Translations under genes and position numbers: made by a program
Shown: positions 1-7,245 of the stretch, in pieces
How positions within the stretch are numbered: the stretch's first letter is position 1
How the letters are laid out: every line of letters starts with the position of its first letter
Notes under the pieces: generated by a model
Database searches by the model: none
Told to the model about the DNA's origin: nothing
The model's input: only the letters and a program-made list of their open reading frames with translations
Source: CAYJFQ01 sp964369955
GTDB lineage: Bacteria; Bacillota_I; Bacilli_A; Erysipelotrichales; Erysipelotrichaceae
Reading direction: 5' to 3'
Length of the DNA stretch: 7,887 bases
NCBI GenBank assembly: GCA_964369955.1
Contig: CAYJFQ010000023.1
Coordinates: forward strand, 1 to 7,887

Positions 1-308
1 ATATAGCATATAGATAATGCATCAATATTGTGACAGCTTACAATGTCACTTTGTATATTAATCATATATTTAATTTCTTTAAAAAAATTAATGATTTTTA
101 ATAAACTACCTTTAATATTCTGCTGATATTTAATTCTTTTTCTTCTAATAACTTTAAAATTGTCAACTATAGAACTCCCTAGGTTCTCATATCCTTTGTC
201 TAATACAAATACATCAAATCCATAGTCTTTTGCAGTTTGAAGTTCCCTTTTGTTTCTACTAGCAAAATCAATTGTACTTTTTGTCATATATTTACAATAT
301 TTGATCAT
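1..308 (-). CDS. Glycosyltransferase (GT4-like), N-terminal part, cut by window edge
   Basis: An open frame runs from an ATG at 308 to the left edge with no stop, giving 102 codons; the C-terminus lies outside the window. The start is supported by an AGAGGG ribosome binding site 8 bases upstream, lying across the end of the preceding gene, and by a gap of only 4 bases after that gene's stop. The protein is clearly a paralogue of the glycosyltransferase just upstream. Both begin with KYM near residue 6, share the octamer ASRNKREL (residues 16-23 here), continue with AK..GF and V.V.D, have a V.RRK cluster around residue 55, and end the visible part with an SDIVSC-like strand followed by a D-AL segment. 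These are features of the N-terminal Rossmann half of GT-B enzymes, which binds the acceptor. The nucleotide-binding half is not visible, so donor and acceptor are unknown. Family assignment rests on the paralogue. It is probably cytoplasmic or at the inner membrane face. Confidence 0.85.
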   Translation of the reverse strand, partial: MIKYCKYMTKSTIDFASRNKRELQTAKDYGFDVFVLDKGYENLGSSIVDNFKVIRRKRIKYQQNIKGSLLKIINFFKEIKYMINIQSDIVSCHNIDALSICY

Positions 309-312
309 ATTA

Positions 313-1497
313 CTAGCCCTCTAATGCTCTATAAGCACTAATAAGTTTTTTCTTTTCATTTTCCCAACAAAGTTCTTTTTTTAACTCTCTAATATTTTCC
401 TTATACGTTGTATAGCTCTTTTTGTCTTCTTGCATCATTTTGATCTTTAACGCTATATCTTCAGGTGTAAGGTTATCTAATCCTAAACCAATGTTATTAT
501 CAACTACAACTTTTTTCATTTCAGGATAGTTACTGCAAATAATCGGTGTTTCCGATTGAATGCACTCAAAAATTTTGTTTGGTAATGATAAATAATAGCT
601 TTTAAGTTCTCCATTGATAGGCGCAATCCCACAATCCATAGCTCCTACATATTTCCAAAGCTCATCGATTTTTACGCCTTTTTTATAAATTACTCTACCC
701 TTGTTTTCATTTCTATTAAACAATTTCATGAAGTAATCGTAGTCTGCATCGGCAATAAAGCCTAAAACTACTATTTGAAAATTTTCATTATATTTTAATG
801 AATCTATAAGTTCCTCTATACCACGATGCGATTTTATTCCACCATGATACATTACGAAAAAATGATCCTTTATTTCATCTGGAAACATTTTTATAAATTC
901 ATTTCTTTTTTCGTTTGTAATATTATTATCAACATTCCAAAATTCTGGAATGTTTCTAACAGATATCGGTTTTAAAGGCGGATTATATATTTCAACAATT
1001 TCATCAACTATACTATCATTTACCATAATACTTAAATCACATCTTTTAATAAGGAATCCTTCAACTTTTTTTATAATAAATTTGGTAAAATTTGATCTAC
1101 GTAAATTTCTTCGACACCCTAGTTCGAATTCATGTGAATCATAAATTAATTTTGGTTTTTTTGAACGAATAATAAAAATCGTAGAGAGCCAACCAATCAG
1201 AAGTGCCGTAAGATCATAACAGCTGATAATATCTGCATTTAATTTTCTTAAAAAGATTGGTTCTTTTATATACCAATCAATTACTTTTTGAAATTGTTTA
1301 ATAATTTTATTATTTATTTTTTTCTTTTTTCTACGATAGACAGTGTATCCATCAATATCATAAATACCTTCAGGTTCAGTATAGCTAGCATCTCTTACAA
1401 TTACTTTAAAACCAAGCTCTTTTGCGACATCTAGTTCTCTCTTGTTCCTGCTTGCGTTCTTGAATTCATGAACCATATACTTTACAAAAACAGTCAT
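313..1497 (-). CDS. GT4-like glycosyltransferase of a surface polysaccharide
   Basis: This 394-residue protein has the length and layout of a GT-B fold glycosyltransferase. The N-terminal half (residues 1-180) carries ASRNKREL (15-22) and YDSHEF (119-124), the latter typical of GT4-type enzymes. The C-terminal half opens with YHGGIKSHRG (217-226), the family's first strand and glycine loop, and contains VVLGF (243-247) and the donor-site segment SLPNKIFE (304-311) before TPII (317-320). The usual first glutamate of the GT4 E-x7-E pair is not obvious; E311 matches the conserved glutamate of the PNK-F-E subgroup. Expected role: transfer of a sugar from a nucleotide donor to the lipid-linked repeat unit at the cytoplasmic membrane face. 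The sugar cannot be told, although the position directly after the UDP-diacetamido-uronate genes makes that donor a fair guess. It starts 2 bases after the aminotransferase stop, with GAGG 7 bases before the ATG, so it sits in the same operon. A basic stretch RRKKKK (55-60) is encoded by A-rich DNA. Confidence 0.88.
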   Translation of the reverse strand: MTVFVKYMVHEFKNASRNKRELDVAKELGFKVIVRDASYTEPEGIYDIDGYTVYRRKKKKINNKIIKQFQKVIDWYIKEPIFLRKLNADIISCYDLTALLIGWLSTIFIIRSKKPKLIYDSHEFELGCRRNLRRSNFTKFIIKKVEGFLIKRCDLSIMVNDSIVDEIVEIYNPPLKPISVRNIPEFWNVDNNITNEKRNEFIKMFPDEIKDHFFVMYHGGIKSHRGIEELIDSLKYNENFQIVVLGFIADADYDYFMKLFNRNENKGRVIYKKGVKIDELWKYVGAMDCGIAPINGELKSYYLSLPNKIFECIQSETPIICSNYPEMKKVVVDNNIGLGLDNLTPEDIALKIKMMQEDKKSYTTYKENIRELKKELCWENEKKKLISAYRALEG

Positions 1498-1499
1498 TA

Positions 1500-2636
1500 T
1501 TAAACCTCAATTCCGATAGTTTTGTTTAATTCATCAATTACCATATCTTGGTCTGCTTCACTTAGGTATGGATGAATAGGTATTGATAATACACGCTTGC
1601 TTAACATTTCACTCACACTTAAATCCACATATTTTTTCGTTTCTTTGTAAGGTTTTTGATCATGCATTGTTATAGGGTAATAAATCATAGTTGGTATTCC
1701 TGATTTCGATAGCTTGCCTTGCAACTCTGTTCGATCGATATTGTCATCTAAGATTAATGTGAATTGTGCCCAAGAAGAGGTAAAATTAGCCGGAACTATT
1801 GGCAATTTAGCCTGAATATTCAGTTTAGCTAAATATCTATCCGCAACTTTATTTACGTCATCACATTCGTAATCGACAAATGCTTTTAACTTCGGTAATA
1901 AAATTGCTGCTTGTATAGTATCTAGACGTGAATTTACACCTATTCTGACATTATTATATTTGTGATCACCTTTTCCGTGGAATTTAAGCGATCTAATCAG
2001 TTCATTAAGATTATCATCATTAGTAAAAATCGCTCCTCCATCACCATAACAACCTAATGGCTTTGCCGGAAAAAAAGATGTCGTAGCAGCATCAGCAAAA
2101 CTACAAGCTTTTTCACCATTGATATCTCCACCAAATCCTTGTGCACCATCTTCCAAAACTAAAAGATTATATTTTTTTGCAATTTTATTAATTTCTTTGT
2201 AGTTTGATGGGAGTCCAAATAAATCAACAGAAATAATTACTCTAGGATTTAATTCACCTTCTTCTATAACTGCTTTGATAGCATTTTCTAAACTCTCAGG
2301 AGAAATATTAAAAGTAGATTCTTCCACATCAACAAAGACAACTGTTGCTTTTTCTAACGATACAGCTTCAGCAGTGGCGAAAAAAGTAAAATTAGGCACA
2401 AAAACTGCATCATTAGCGCCTATATTCCACGCTCTTAAAACAAGACTTAGAGCATCAGTGCCATTGGCGCAAGTTAAACAATGTTTAGTCCCAACATACT
2501 TTGCTAATTCACTTTCTAATTCTCTCACTTGTTTACCTTCGATAAAACTGCCGCTCTCTAAAACATTGGCAATTCCAGTATCGATTTCATTTTTTAATGC
2601 CTTATATTGTGCATTTAAATCTCTAAAATTTATCAT
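1500..2636 (-). CDS. wbpE: WbpE/WlbC-type UDP-3-oxo-GlcNAcA aminotransferase (PLP, DegT/DnrJ/EryC1 family)
   Basis: This 378-residue enzyme belongs to the fold-type I PLP sugar aminotransferases (DegT/DnrJ/EryC1). NGTDAL (58-63) is the phosphate-binding loop, EDGAQ (162-166) carries the aspartate that contacts the PLP ring nitrogen, FFPAKPLG (188-195) contains the Schiff-base lysine K192, and GDGGA (198-202) and NSRLDTIQAAIL (235-246) are the family's following signatures. FFPAKPLG together with the pathway neighbours matches the WbpE/WlbC branch, which transfers an amino group from glutamate to the 3-oxo group of UDP-2-acetamido-2-deoxy-3-oxo-glucuronate. The product is the substrate of the acetyltransferase encoded just upstream. 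In Pseudomonas the 2-oxoglutarate made here is recycled by WbpB to reoxidise its cofactor; whether that holds here is inference. The ATG overlaps the upstream stop in an ATGA arrangement (2636-2633) and is preceded by GGAGG with a 5-base spacer, so the start is secure and translation is probably coupled. A different 3-oxo sugar substrate cannot be excluded, but the complete pathway makes that unlikely. Confidence 0.92.
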   Translation of the reverse strand: MINFRDLNAQYKALKNEIDTGIANVLESGSFIEGKQVRELESELAKYVGTKHCLTCANGTDALSLVLRAWNIGANDAVFVPNFTFFATAEAVSLEKATVVFVDVEESTFNISPESLENAIKAVIEEGELNPRVIISVDLFGLPSNYKEINKIAKKYNLLVLEDGAQGFGGDINGEKACSFADAATTSFFPAKPLGCYGDGGAIFTNDDNLNELIRSLKFHGKGDHKYNNVRIGVNSRLDTIQAAILLPKLKAFVDYECDDVNKVADRYLAKLNIQAKLPIVPANFTSSWAQFTLILDDNIDRTELQGKLSKSGIPTMIYYPITMHDQKPYKETKKYVDLSVSEMLSKRVLSIPIHPYLSEADQDMVIDELNKTIGIEV

Positions 2637-3193
2637 TTTTCCTCCAACCCATTATCTGTTAAATTATACTTCCTATTACAAAATGGGCAATTAAGTTCAG
2701 CGTCTAGCCTACTACCACATTCGCAAACCCATCCAATATGTTTGGCAGGGTTGCCAACAACTAAAGAATGGTTTAAAACATCTTTAGTAACAACTGAGCC
2801 AGAGCCGATCATCGACCATTTACCAATTGTATTTCCACACACTATAGTTGCATTTGCTCCAATAGTTGCACCTTCTTTAACTAACGTTTCAACGAAACTT
2901 GATTTATTTTTTGGATATTTGCTTCTTGGATTCATATCATTTGTGAAAACCATAGATGGCCCACAAAACACATAATCTTCCAAGATTACTCCTTTATAAA
3001 CAGAAACATTGTTTTGAATTTTAACACCATTTCCAATTCGAACATCTCCACTAATATTAACATTTTGACCGATTATACATTTTTCACCAATCACAGAATT
3101 ACTTTGAATATGAGAAAAGTGCCAAATTTTCGTGTCTTTACCAATGATGCAATTGTCATCCACATAGCTACTTTCGTGCACAAAATAGTTCAT
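2633..3193 (-). CDS. wbpD: WbpD/WlbB-type UDP-sugar 3-N-acetyltransferase (left-handed beta-helix)
   Basis: This 186-residue protein is built of hexapeptide repeats ([LIV]-G-x4 type) over residues 6-150, for example IIGKDTKIW (16-24), VIGEKCIIGQNVNI (34-47), VRIGNGVKI (51-59) and the late IGANATIVCGNTIG (111-124). It ends the helix with VVGNPAKHIGW (145-155). The loop FTND (83-86) is characteristic of the WbpD/WlbB/PglD-like acetyltransferases. Expected reaction: acetyl-CoA-dependent N-acetylation of the 3-amino group of UDP-2-acetamido-3-amino-2,3-dideoxy-glucuronate, giving UDP-GlcNAc3NAcA. Such enzymes act as cytoplasmic trimers. The C-terminal tail has two cysteine pairs, CEC (157-159) and CPFC (169-172), resembling a small zinc ribbon. 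Its ATG shares one base with the upstream stop (TAATG at 3193), with GGAG 7 bases upstream; its own stop overlaps the aminotransferase start by 4 bases. Length is close to that usual for the family. Confidence 0.92.
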   Translation of the reverse strand: MNYFVHESSYVDDNCIIGKDTKIWHFSHIQSNSVIGEKCIIGQNVNISGDVRIGNGVKIQNNVSVYKGVILEDYVFCGPSMVFTNDMNPRSKYPKNKSSFVETLVKEGATIGANATIVCGNTIGKWSMIGSGSVVTKDVLNHSLVVGNPAKHIGWVCECGSRLDAELNCPFCNRKYNLTDNGLEEK

Positions 3194-4263
3194 TAAAATT
3201 CTCCAATCATATCCTCTGAGCCAAAATTTTCCAAAGGTAAATTAACTACTTCACCACTTTTTTGACTTTTATAAATGGCTAAAACTAACTCTAGCGCCCT
3301 TTTTCCAGCATATGCATCGACTAAAGGTTTTCTATCATTAATAATCGCGCTTTTTACATCAGCATATAAGCTTGAATGTCCATTCCCGTACACATTTTCA
3401 GTAACTTCATCAAGCATTTGAATTTCTTTATCATTTATATTCATTTCTTCAAGATCCCAAACCTCTATCTTGTTAGTTGATTTACCACCTAACTTAATAG
3501 TTCCTTTCTCTCCGAATAAATATAGTGTTTCTTCAAGATTTTTAGGGAATACATTTGTGGTTCCTTCAATAGTGCCAATAGCTCCACTTTTAAAAGTAAC
3601 TACTGCAACACCTACATCTTCAGCTTCCAGGTAATCATGGAATTGCTGTCTAGTTTGTCCGTAAACAGAAATGATTTCGTCATCAAACATCCATCTTAGT
3701 AAATCTATACCATGAATGCATTGGTTCATTAATGCACCACCGTCCTGCTTCCATGTACCTCTCCAACTAGCTTGTGAATAATAACTAGAATTTCTATTCC
3801 ATCTTACATGGATTGAACCATGTGATAATTTACCAAGCCTTTTGCCATCCAGAGCTTTTCTTGTTTCTTGAACAGCTAAATTAAACCTATTTTGATGACA
3901 AGCGCAAACTTTGACATTTTTTTCATTAGCTAAATTAATGATTTTATTTGCATCATCAATATTCATCGCCATTGGTTTTTCAATAATTAGATTAACAGAG
4001 TTTTCAATACAATATAAAGCAATTTCAGCATGCAATCCACTTTCAGTTGCGATAGCCACTAAATCCAATTGCTGTTCAGCGATCATCTTTTTATAGTCGG
4101 TATATCTTTTAATGTCTTTATTTTCTAATGAATGCTTTTTTAGCAAGGCATCCATATTTTCTTCCACAACGTCACAAACTGCAACTATTTTTATGTCATT
4201 ATCTAAACACGCTTTAATATGATTGGTAGATATTCTACCACACCCAATTAATCCAAAATTCAT
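3193..4263 (-). CDS. wbpB: WbpB/WlbA-type UDP-GlcNAcA 3-dehydrogenase (Gfo/Idh/MocA family)
   Basis: This 356-residue oxidoreductase has an N-terminal Rossmann fold with GLIGCGRIS (4-12) and an acidic residue after the second strand (D31). It has the family catalytic EKP motif (95-97, lysine K96), then HQNRFN (123-128). The segment WRGTWKQDGGALMNQ (167-181) leading to IHGID (183-187) is diagnostic of the WbpB/WlbA group; H184 is the likely catalytic histidine. Expected reaction: NAD-dependent oxidation at C3 of UDP-N-acetyl-glucosaminuronate to the 3-oxo sugar, which the aminotransferase then aminates. It lies between the 6-dehydrogenase and the acetyltransferase, the order also found in Pseudomonas wbp loci. 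The ATG has AAGGAG (4277-4272) with an 8-base spacer; a nearby ATG 7 bases upstream is out of frame. It is separated from wbpA by 36 bases and overlaps wbpD by one base. Other Gfo/Idh/MocA substrates are possible in principle, but motif and context agree. Confidence 0.92.
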   Translation of the reverse strand: MNFGLIGCGRISTNHIKACLDNDIKIVAVCDVVEENMDALLKKHSLENKDIKRYTDYKKMIAEQQLDLVAIATESGLHAEIALYCIENSVNLIIEKPMAMNIDDANKIINLANEKNVKVCACHQNRFNLAVQETRKALDGKRLGKLSHGSIHVRWNRNSSYYSQASWRGTWKQDGGALMNQCIHGIDLLRWMFDDEIISVYGQTRQQFHDYLEAEDVGVAVVTFKSGAIGTIEGTTNVFPKNLEETLYLFGEKGTIKLGGKSTNKIEVWDLEEMNINDKEIQMLDEVTENVYGNGHSSLYADVKSAIINDRKPLVDAYAGKRALELVLAIYKSQKSGEVVNLPLENFGSEDMIGEF

Positions 4264-4299
4264 ATGTCATTCTCCTTCTCTTTAAAATTTATTATTTAT

Positions 4300-5613
4300 T
4301 TATAGTAGTTCGATATTATCTCTATTTTTTACATTTTTCATTGCATTTTTAGTATCGAAAATAGGTACTCCACAATTTGCAACCATGTCATAATCAACAT
4401 TACTATGAGAAGCTGTAACACAAATTAAGTCATATTCATTTAAAATCTCATTACTAATTGAACTGATTCCTTTTTTTGCTGCTCCGTGATGTTTGTACTC
4501 AGTGATGTAAGGATCATAAAAATCAATAATAGTATTATTTTTTTCAAAATGTTTAATAACTTCTAATGCTGGACTTTCGCGATAATCATCTATGTCTTGT
4601 TTGTAAGCAACTCCTAAAATTAGAACTTTAGATCCATTTAGAGCTTTCTTGCATCTATTAAGAATCTTAGATGCTCTCTCAACAGTATACTCTGGCATTT
4701 TGTCATTAATCATCATTGATGATTCAATCATCGATGTATGAAAACCAAACTCTCTAGCTTTCCAAGATAAATAATAAGGATCTAAAGGGATGCAATGTCC
4801 GCCAAGGCCAGGTCCTGGATAAAACGCTTGGAAACCGTAAGGCTTGCTTTTAGCCGCATCAATAACTTCCCAAATATTAATATTCATTTTATTGCAAAGA
4901 ATTGCTAGTTCATTAATTAATCCTATGTTAATGTTTCTATATGTATTTTCTAGTATTTTTTCCATTTCTGCAATCGCAGGAGAAGAAACAGTGTGAACGC
5001 CACCTTCTAAAACCGCTTCATACATTTTCGAAATAACTTCAGCAGCATCATCTCCGATAGCTCCAACAACTTTAGGCGTATTTTTTGTTTTATAAATTAA
5101 ATTACCCGGATCTACACGTTCTGGCGAGAAACCTAAATAGAAATCTTCGCCACATTTCAATCCAGATCCTTCTTCAAGCAAAGGTTTTAATAGTTCTTCT
5201 GTTGTTCCTGGATAAGTTGTTGATTCCAATACTACCATACTTCCTTTTTTAAGATATTTAGCGATTTCAATAGTTGAATCCTTTACATAGCTTATATCAG
5301 GTTGCTGATATTCATCAAGTGGAGTCGGAACGCAAATTGCAACAAAATCAACGTCTTTAATAAATGAAAAATCTGTTGTTGCTTTTAATAATCCAGCTTT
5401 AACTATTTCATCTAGATCTTCATTAACTACATCACCAATGTAATTAATACCCTTATTCACTAAATCTACTTTTTCATTTTGGATATCAAAACCAATTGTC
5501 TTAAATCCAGCTTTCGCTTTCTCAACTGCTAGCGGTAAACCAACATACCCTAAACCTACAACACCAACAACAATTTCCTTTTTTTCAATTTTTTCAAGTA
5601 GTAATTTCTTCAT
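4300..5613 (-). CDS. wbpA: WbpA-type UDP-N-acetyl-D-glucosamine 6-dehydrogenase
   Basis: This 437-residue member of the UDP-glucose/GDP-mannose dehydrogenase family has its three domains in order. An NAD-binding domain carries GLGYVG (20-25). Next come CVPTPLDE (94-101), ESTTYPGTTEE (130-140) and GFSPERVDPGN (161-171). The central helical domain has EMEKILENTYRN (216-227). The catalytic loop PGPGLGGHCIPLDP (266-279) holds the nucleophilic cysteine C274. The C-terminal UDP-binding domain starts near ILGVAYKQDIDDYRESP (332-348). KPYGFQAFYPG (257-267) before the cysteine loop is typical of the branch acting on 2-acetamido sugars. Expected reaction: two successive NAD-dependent oxidations of UDP-GlcNAc at C6 to the uronate, the entry step of the pathway encoded by the next three genes. 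UDP-ManNAc is the main alternative substrate; the downstream WbpB/D/E set favours UDP-GlcNAc. The ATG has TGGAGGA (5623-5617) close upstream and is preceded by its own promoter, so it is probably the first gene of a transcript. Confidence 0.92.
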   Translation of the reverse strand: MKKLLLEKIEKKEIVVGVVGLGYVGLPLAVEKAKAGFKTIGFDIQNEKVDLVNKGINYIGDVVNEDLDEIVKAGLLKATTDFSFIKDVDFVAICVPTPLDEYQQPDISYVKDSTIEIAKYLKKGSMVVLESTTYPGTTEELLKPLLEEGSGLKCGEDFYLGFSPERVDPGNLIYKTKNTPKVVGAIGDDAAEVISKMYEAVLEGGVHTVSSPAIAEMEKILENTYRNINIGLINELAILCNKMNINIWEVIDAAKSKPYGFQAFYPGPGLGGHCIPLDPYYLSWKAREFGFHTSMIESSMMINDKMPEYTVERASKILNRCKKALNGSKVLILGVAYKQDIDDYRESPALEVIKHFEKNNTIIDFYDPYITEYKHHGAAKKGISSISNEILNEYDLICVTASHSNVDYDMVANCGVPIFDTKNAMKNVKNRDNIELL

Positions 5614-5647
5614 CTTTCCTCCAAATTTACATAATTATTTTCGCTTT

Positions 5648-5676
5648 ATTATAACATATATAGAACTATTAACCAA
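5648..5676 (-). promoter_or_regulatory. Predicted sigma-A promoter with extended -10, driving the wbp-like module
   Basis: Read on the minus strand, TTGGTT (5676-5671; three of six consensus -35 bases) is followed by a 17-base spacer and a perfect TATAAT (5653-5648). A TGT immediately before the -10 forms an extended -10 (TGn), which often compensates for a weak -35. The -35 begins on the base right after the stop codon of the glycerophosphotransferase gene. A start near 5641 would leave a leader of roughly 28 bases containing the GGAGG of wbpA. No terminator separates it from the upstream gene, so this is probably a secondary promoter that lets the sugar-nucleotide and glycosyltransferase genes be expressed in addition to read-through. 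Confidence 0.7.
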
Positions 5677-7245
5677 TTATATATAGTTACACTCTTTCAA
5701 TAATTTTACTAGCCTTTCAGTGTTATTTCTGTCATTAAATTCTACCATTTTTCTGAAATTCTTTTGATTTTCCTCGCTTTGCTTTCTATTGTAATTATTA
5801 ATTATATCTATGCTTAATTTCTTCTTATTGTAAGATACATCCCCAAACATTTCATTATCACTCAAAACTAAATCACCGCAATATTTTTTCATACAATATT
5901 CTTTATCTTTAAAATAAAATAAAACATTTGTACCTCTAAAAAATGCATCAAAAGCAATCGAGGAATAATCAGTTATTAAAATTGACGCTTCCTTTAATAA
6001 GTCATCATATTTTTCATTAAATCTAATATACTTATTCAATGATGTTTTTGTCTTTTCAAAGTATCTAACCATTATCGGATGAGGCATTACTATCACCTTG
6101 TCTAATAACTCTTTTGGGACGCTCTCAACCATCTCTTTGATTAATTTATAGTAACCACTATTTTCTGGATTATTAATTATTGTGTTATGTTCCCACCCTC
6201 TCCAAGTTGGCATAATTAAAATCTTATCTGCACATTCATTTCTAAATGAGAAATCAAATTTTGGTAATCCAGATACTAGTAAATCCTTAATTTCAAATTC
6301 GCCAGTTTGTAAAAAATCATCTGCTTCCATCTTGGATGAAACAACTATTTTTGAATTAAGAGGTAATAGCTTGCCTTTACGATAAAAGCCTCTTCTAAAC
6401 TCTGAACCATTACTTAACATTTGCACACCATGTCTTAGCATCAAACACTTACAATTATCACTCTTTATGTGCTTACTAAATAATGGATTATTCGCATCTC
6501 TATTTATTAATTGAATAGGGAACTCCGTTCCGAAATACTTATCACTAGAAAAAATAAAATAATATTGTTTTAAAGTATGAGGTTGAATAATATTCTTCTT
6601 GTATTTTAACTCAATCTTCTCAAACCCATTAACATTTCTATCTAAGCTATAGTAAACATTGTCATAATTATTATCTATAAGGTATTTATATAAAATCCAA
6701 GCACTTTCCTCAAATTTCTTACAATCTTTTTCAAATAGAATAATTCTATTTTTTTTCTTAACTAATTTTCCTAAAACATAACCTAAAACAAAAAGAATTT
6801 GTTGTCTAATACTATCAAAAGGCAATATTGGTCTAAAACATAAAACTAAGCCTAATTCCTCATTAAATCCAATATACCATAATGTATCTTTTTCTAGATC
6901 CTTTACTCTGAATCTCCATTTTTTATAATAACTCTTACGAGATTTTTTGAAATTAAGGTTTAGATTCATTTTTTCATCATCATAGCCCTTTGTATTCTTT
7001 TCAATGAAAGTAATTTGCATTTTTTTATTTTCAGTCTTAAGGTTTCTAATATCTACCTCAAATTCAAATTTTATTTTATATTCATTTTTAATCTTTTTAA
7101 TATTTAGAATTTTTAACCCAACTTCAACTCCATCTACCTTTATAGAAAAATTATCATTATCACAATATAAAAAACCACCGATTATTATCTTACCAGCTTT
7201 TAATTCAACTTTTTTAATTATACTTTTCCGATATTTATTTAACAT
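5677..7245 (-). CDS. CDP-glycerol:polyol glycerophosphotransferase family protein (TagB/TagF-like)
   Basis: This 522-residue, lysine-rich protein has the CDP-glycerol glycerophosphotransferase domain in about residues 160-515. Visible family marks are RHGVQ (271-275), VSGLPKFD (324-331), MPTWRG (345-350), MPHP (387-390) and LITDYSSIAFDAFF (423-436). The histidines in RHG and PHP match positions that are essential in TagF-type enzymes. Residues 1-115 form a separate, probably beta-rich N-terminal region that I do not recognise. The expected role is transfer of glycerol phosphate from CDP-glycerol to a lipid-linked glycan at the cytoplasmic membrane face, either as decoration of a repeat unit or as chain extension; a ribitol or other polyol phosphate is possible. 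The usual HGTPLK loop of wall-teichoic-acid enzymes reads HGVQML here, so the acceptor may differ. No CDP-glycerol synthesis gene (tagD/tarD type) is in the window. The ATG has only GGAG (7261-7258) with an unusually long 12-base spacer, so initiation may be weak; no better in-frame start is seen. An A8 tract lies at 6756-6749. The gene is more AT-rich than the wbp-like genes. Confidence 0.87.
   Translation of the reverse strand: MLNKYRKSIIKKVELKAGKIIIGGFLYCDNDNFSIKVDGVEVGLKILNIKKIKNEYKIKFEFEVDIRNLKTENKKMQITFIEKNTKGYDDEKMNLNLNFKKSRKSYYKKWRFRVKDLEKDTLWYIGFNEELGLVLCFRPILPFDSIRQQILFVLGYVLGKLVKKKNRIILFEKDCKKFEESAWILYKYLIDNNYDNVYYSLDRNVNGFEKIELKYKKNIIQPHTLKQYYFIFSSDKYFGTEFPIQLINRDANNPLFSKHIKSDNCKCLMLRHGVQMLSNGSEFRRGFYRKGKLLPLNSKIVVSSKMEADDFLQTGEFEIKDLLVSGLPKFDFSFRNECADKILIMPTWRGWEHNTIINNPENSGYYKLIKEMVESVPKELLDKVIVMPHPIMVRYFEKTKTSLNKYIRFNEKYDDLLKEASILITDYSSIAFDAFFRGTNVLFYFKDKEYCMKKYCGDLVLSDNEMFGDVSYNKKKLSIDIINNYNRKQSEENQKNFRKMVEFNDRNNTERLVKLLKECNYI

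Noticed and set aside
2275..2694. Plus-strand open frame of 139 codons
   Set aside because: It is antisense to the strongly supported aminotransferase gene, has no recognisable motif and crosses into the acetyltransferase gene; it is a shadow frame.
5664..5688. Inverted repeat AACTAT/ATAGTT with a 13-base loop around the glycerophosphotransferase stop
   Set aside because: The stem is only 6 A/T-rich pairs with no following T run; it is too weak for a terminator and overlaps the -35 of the predicted promoter.
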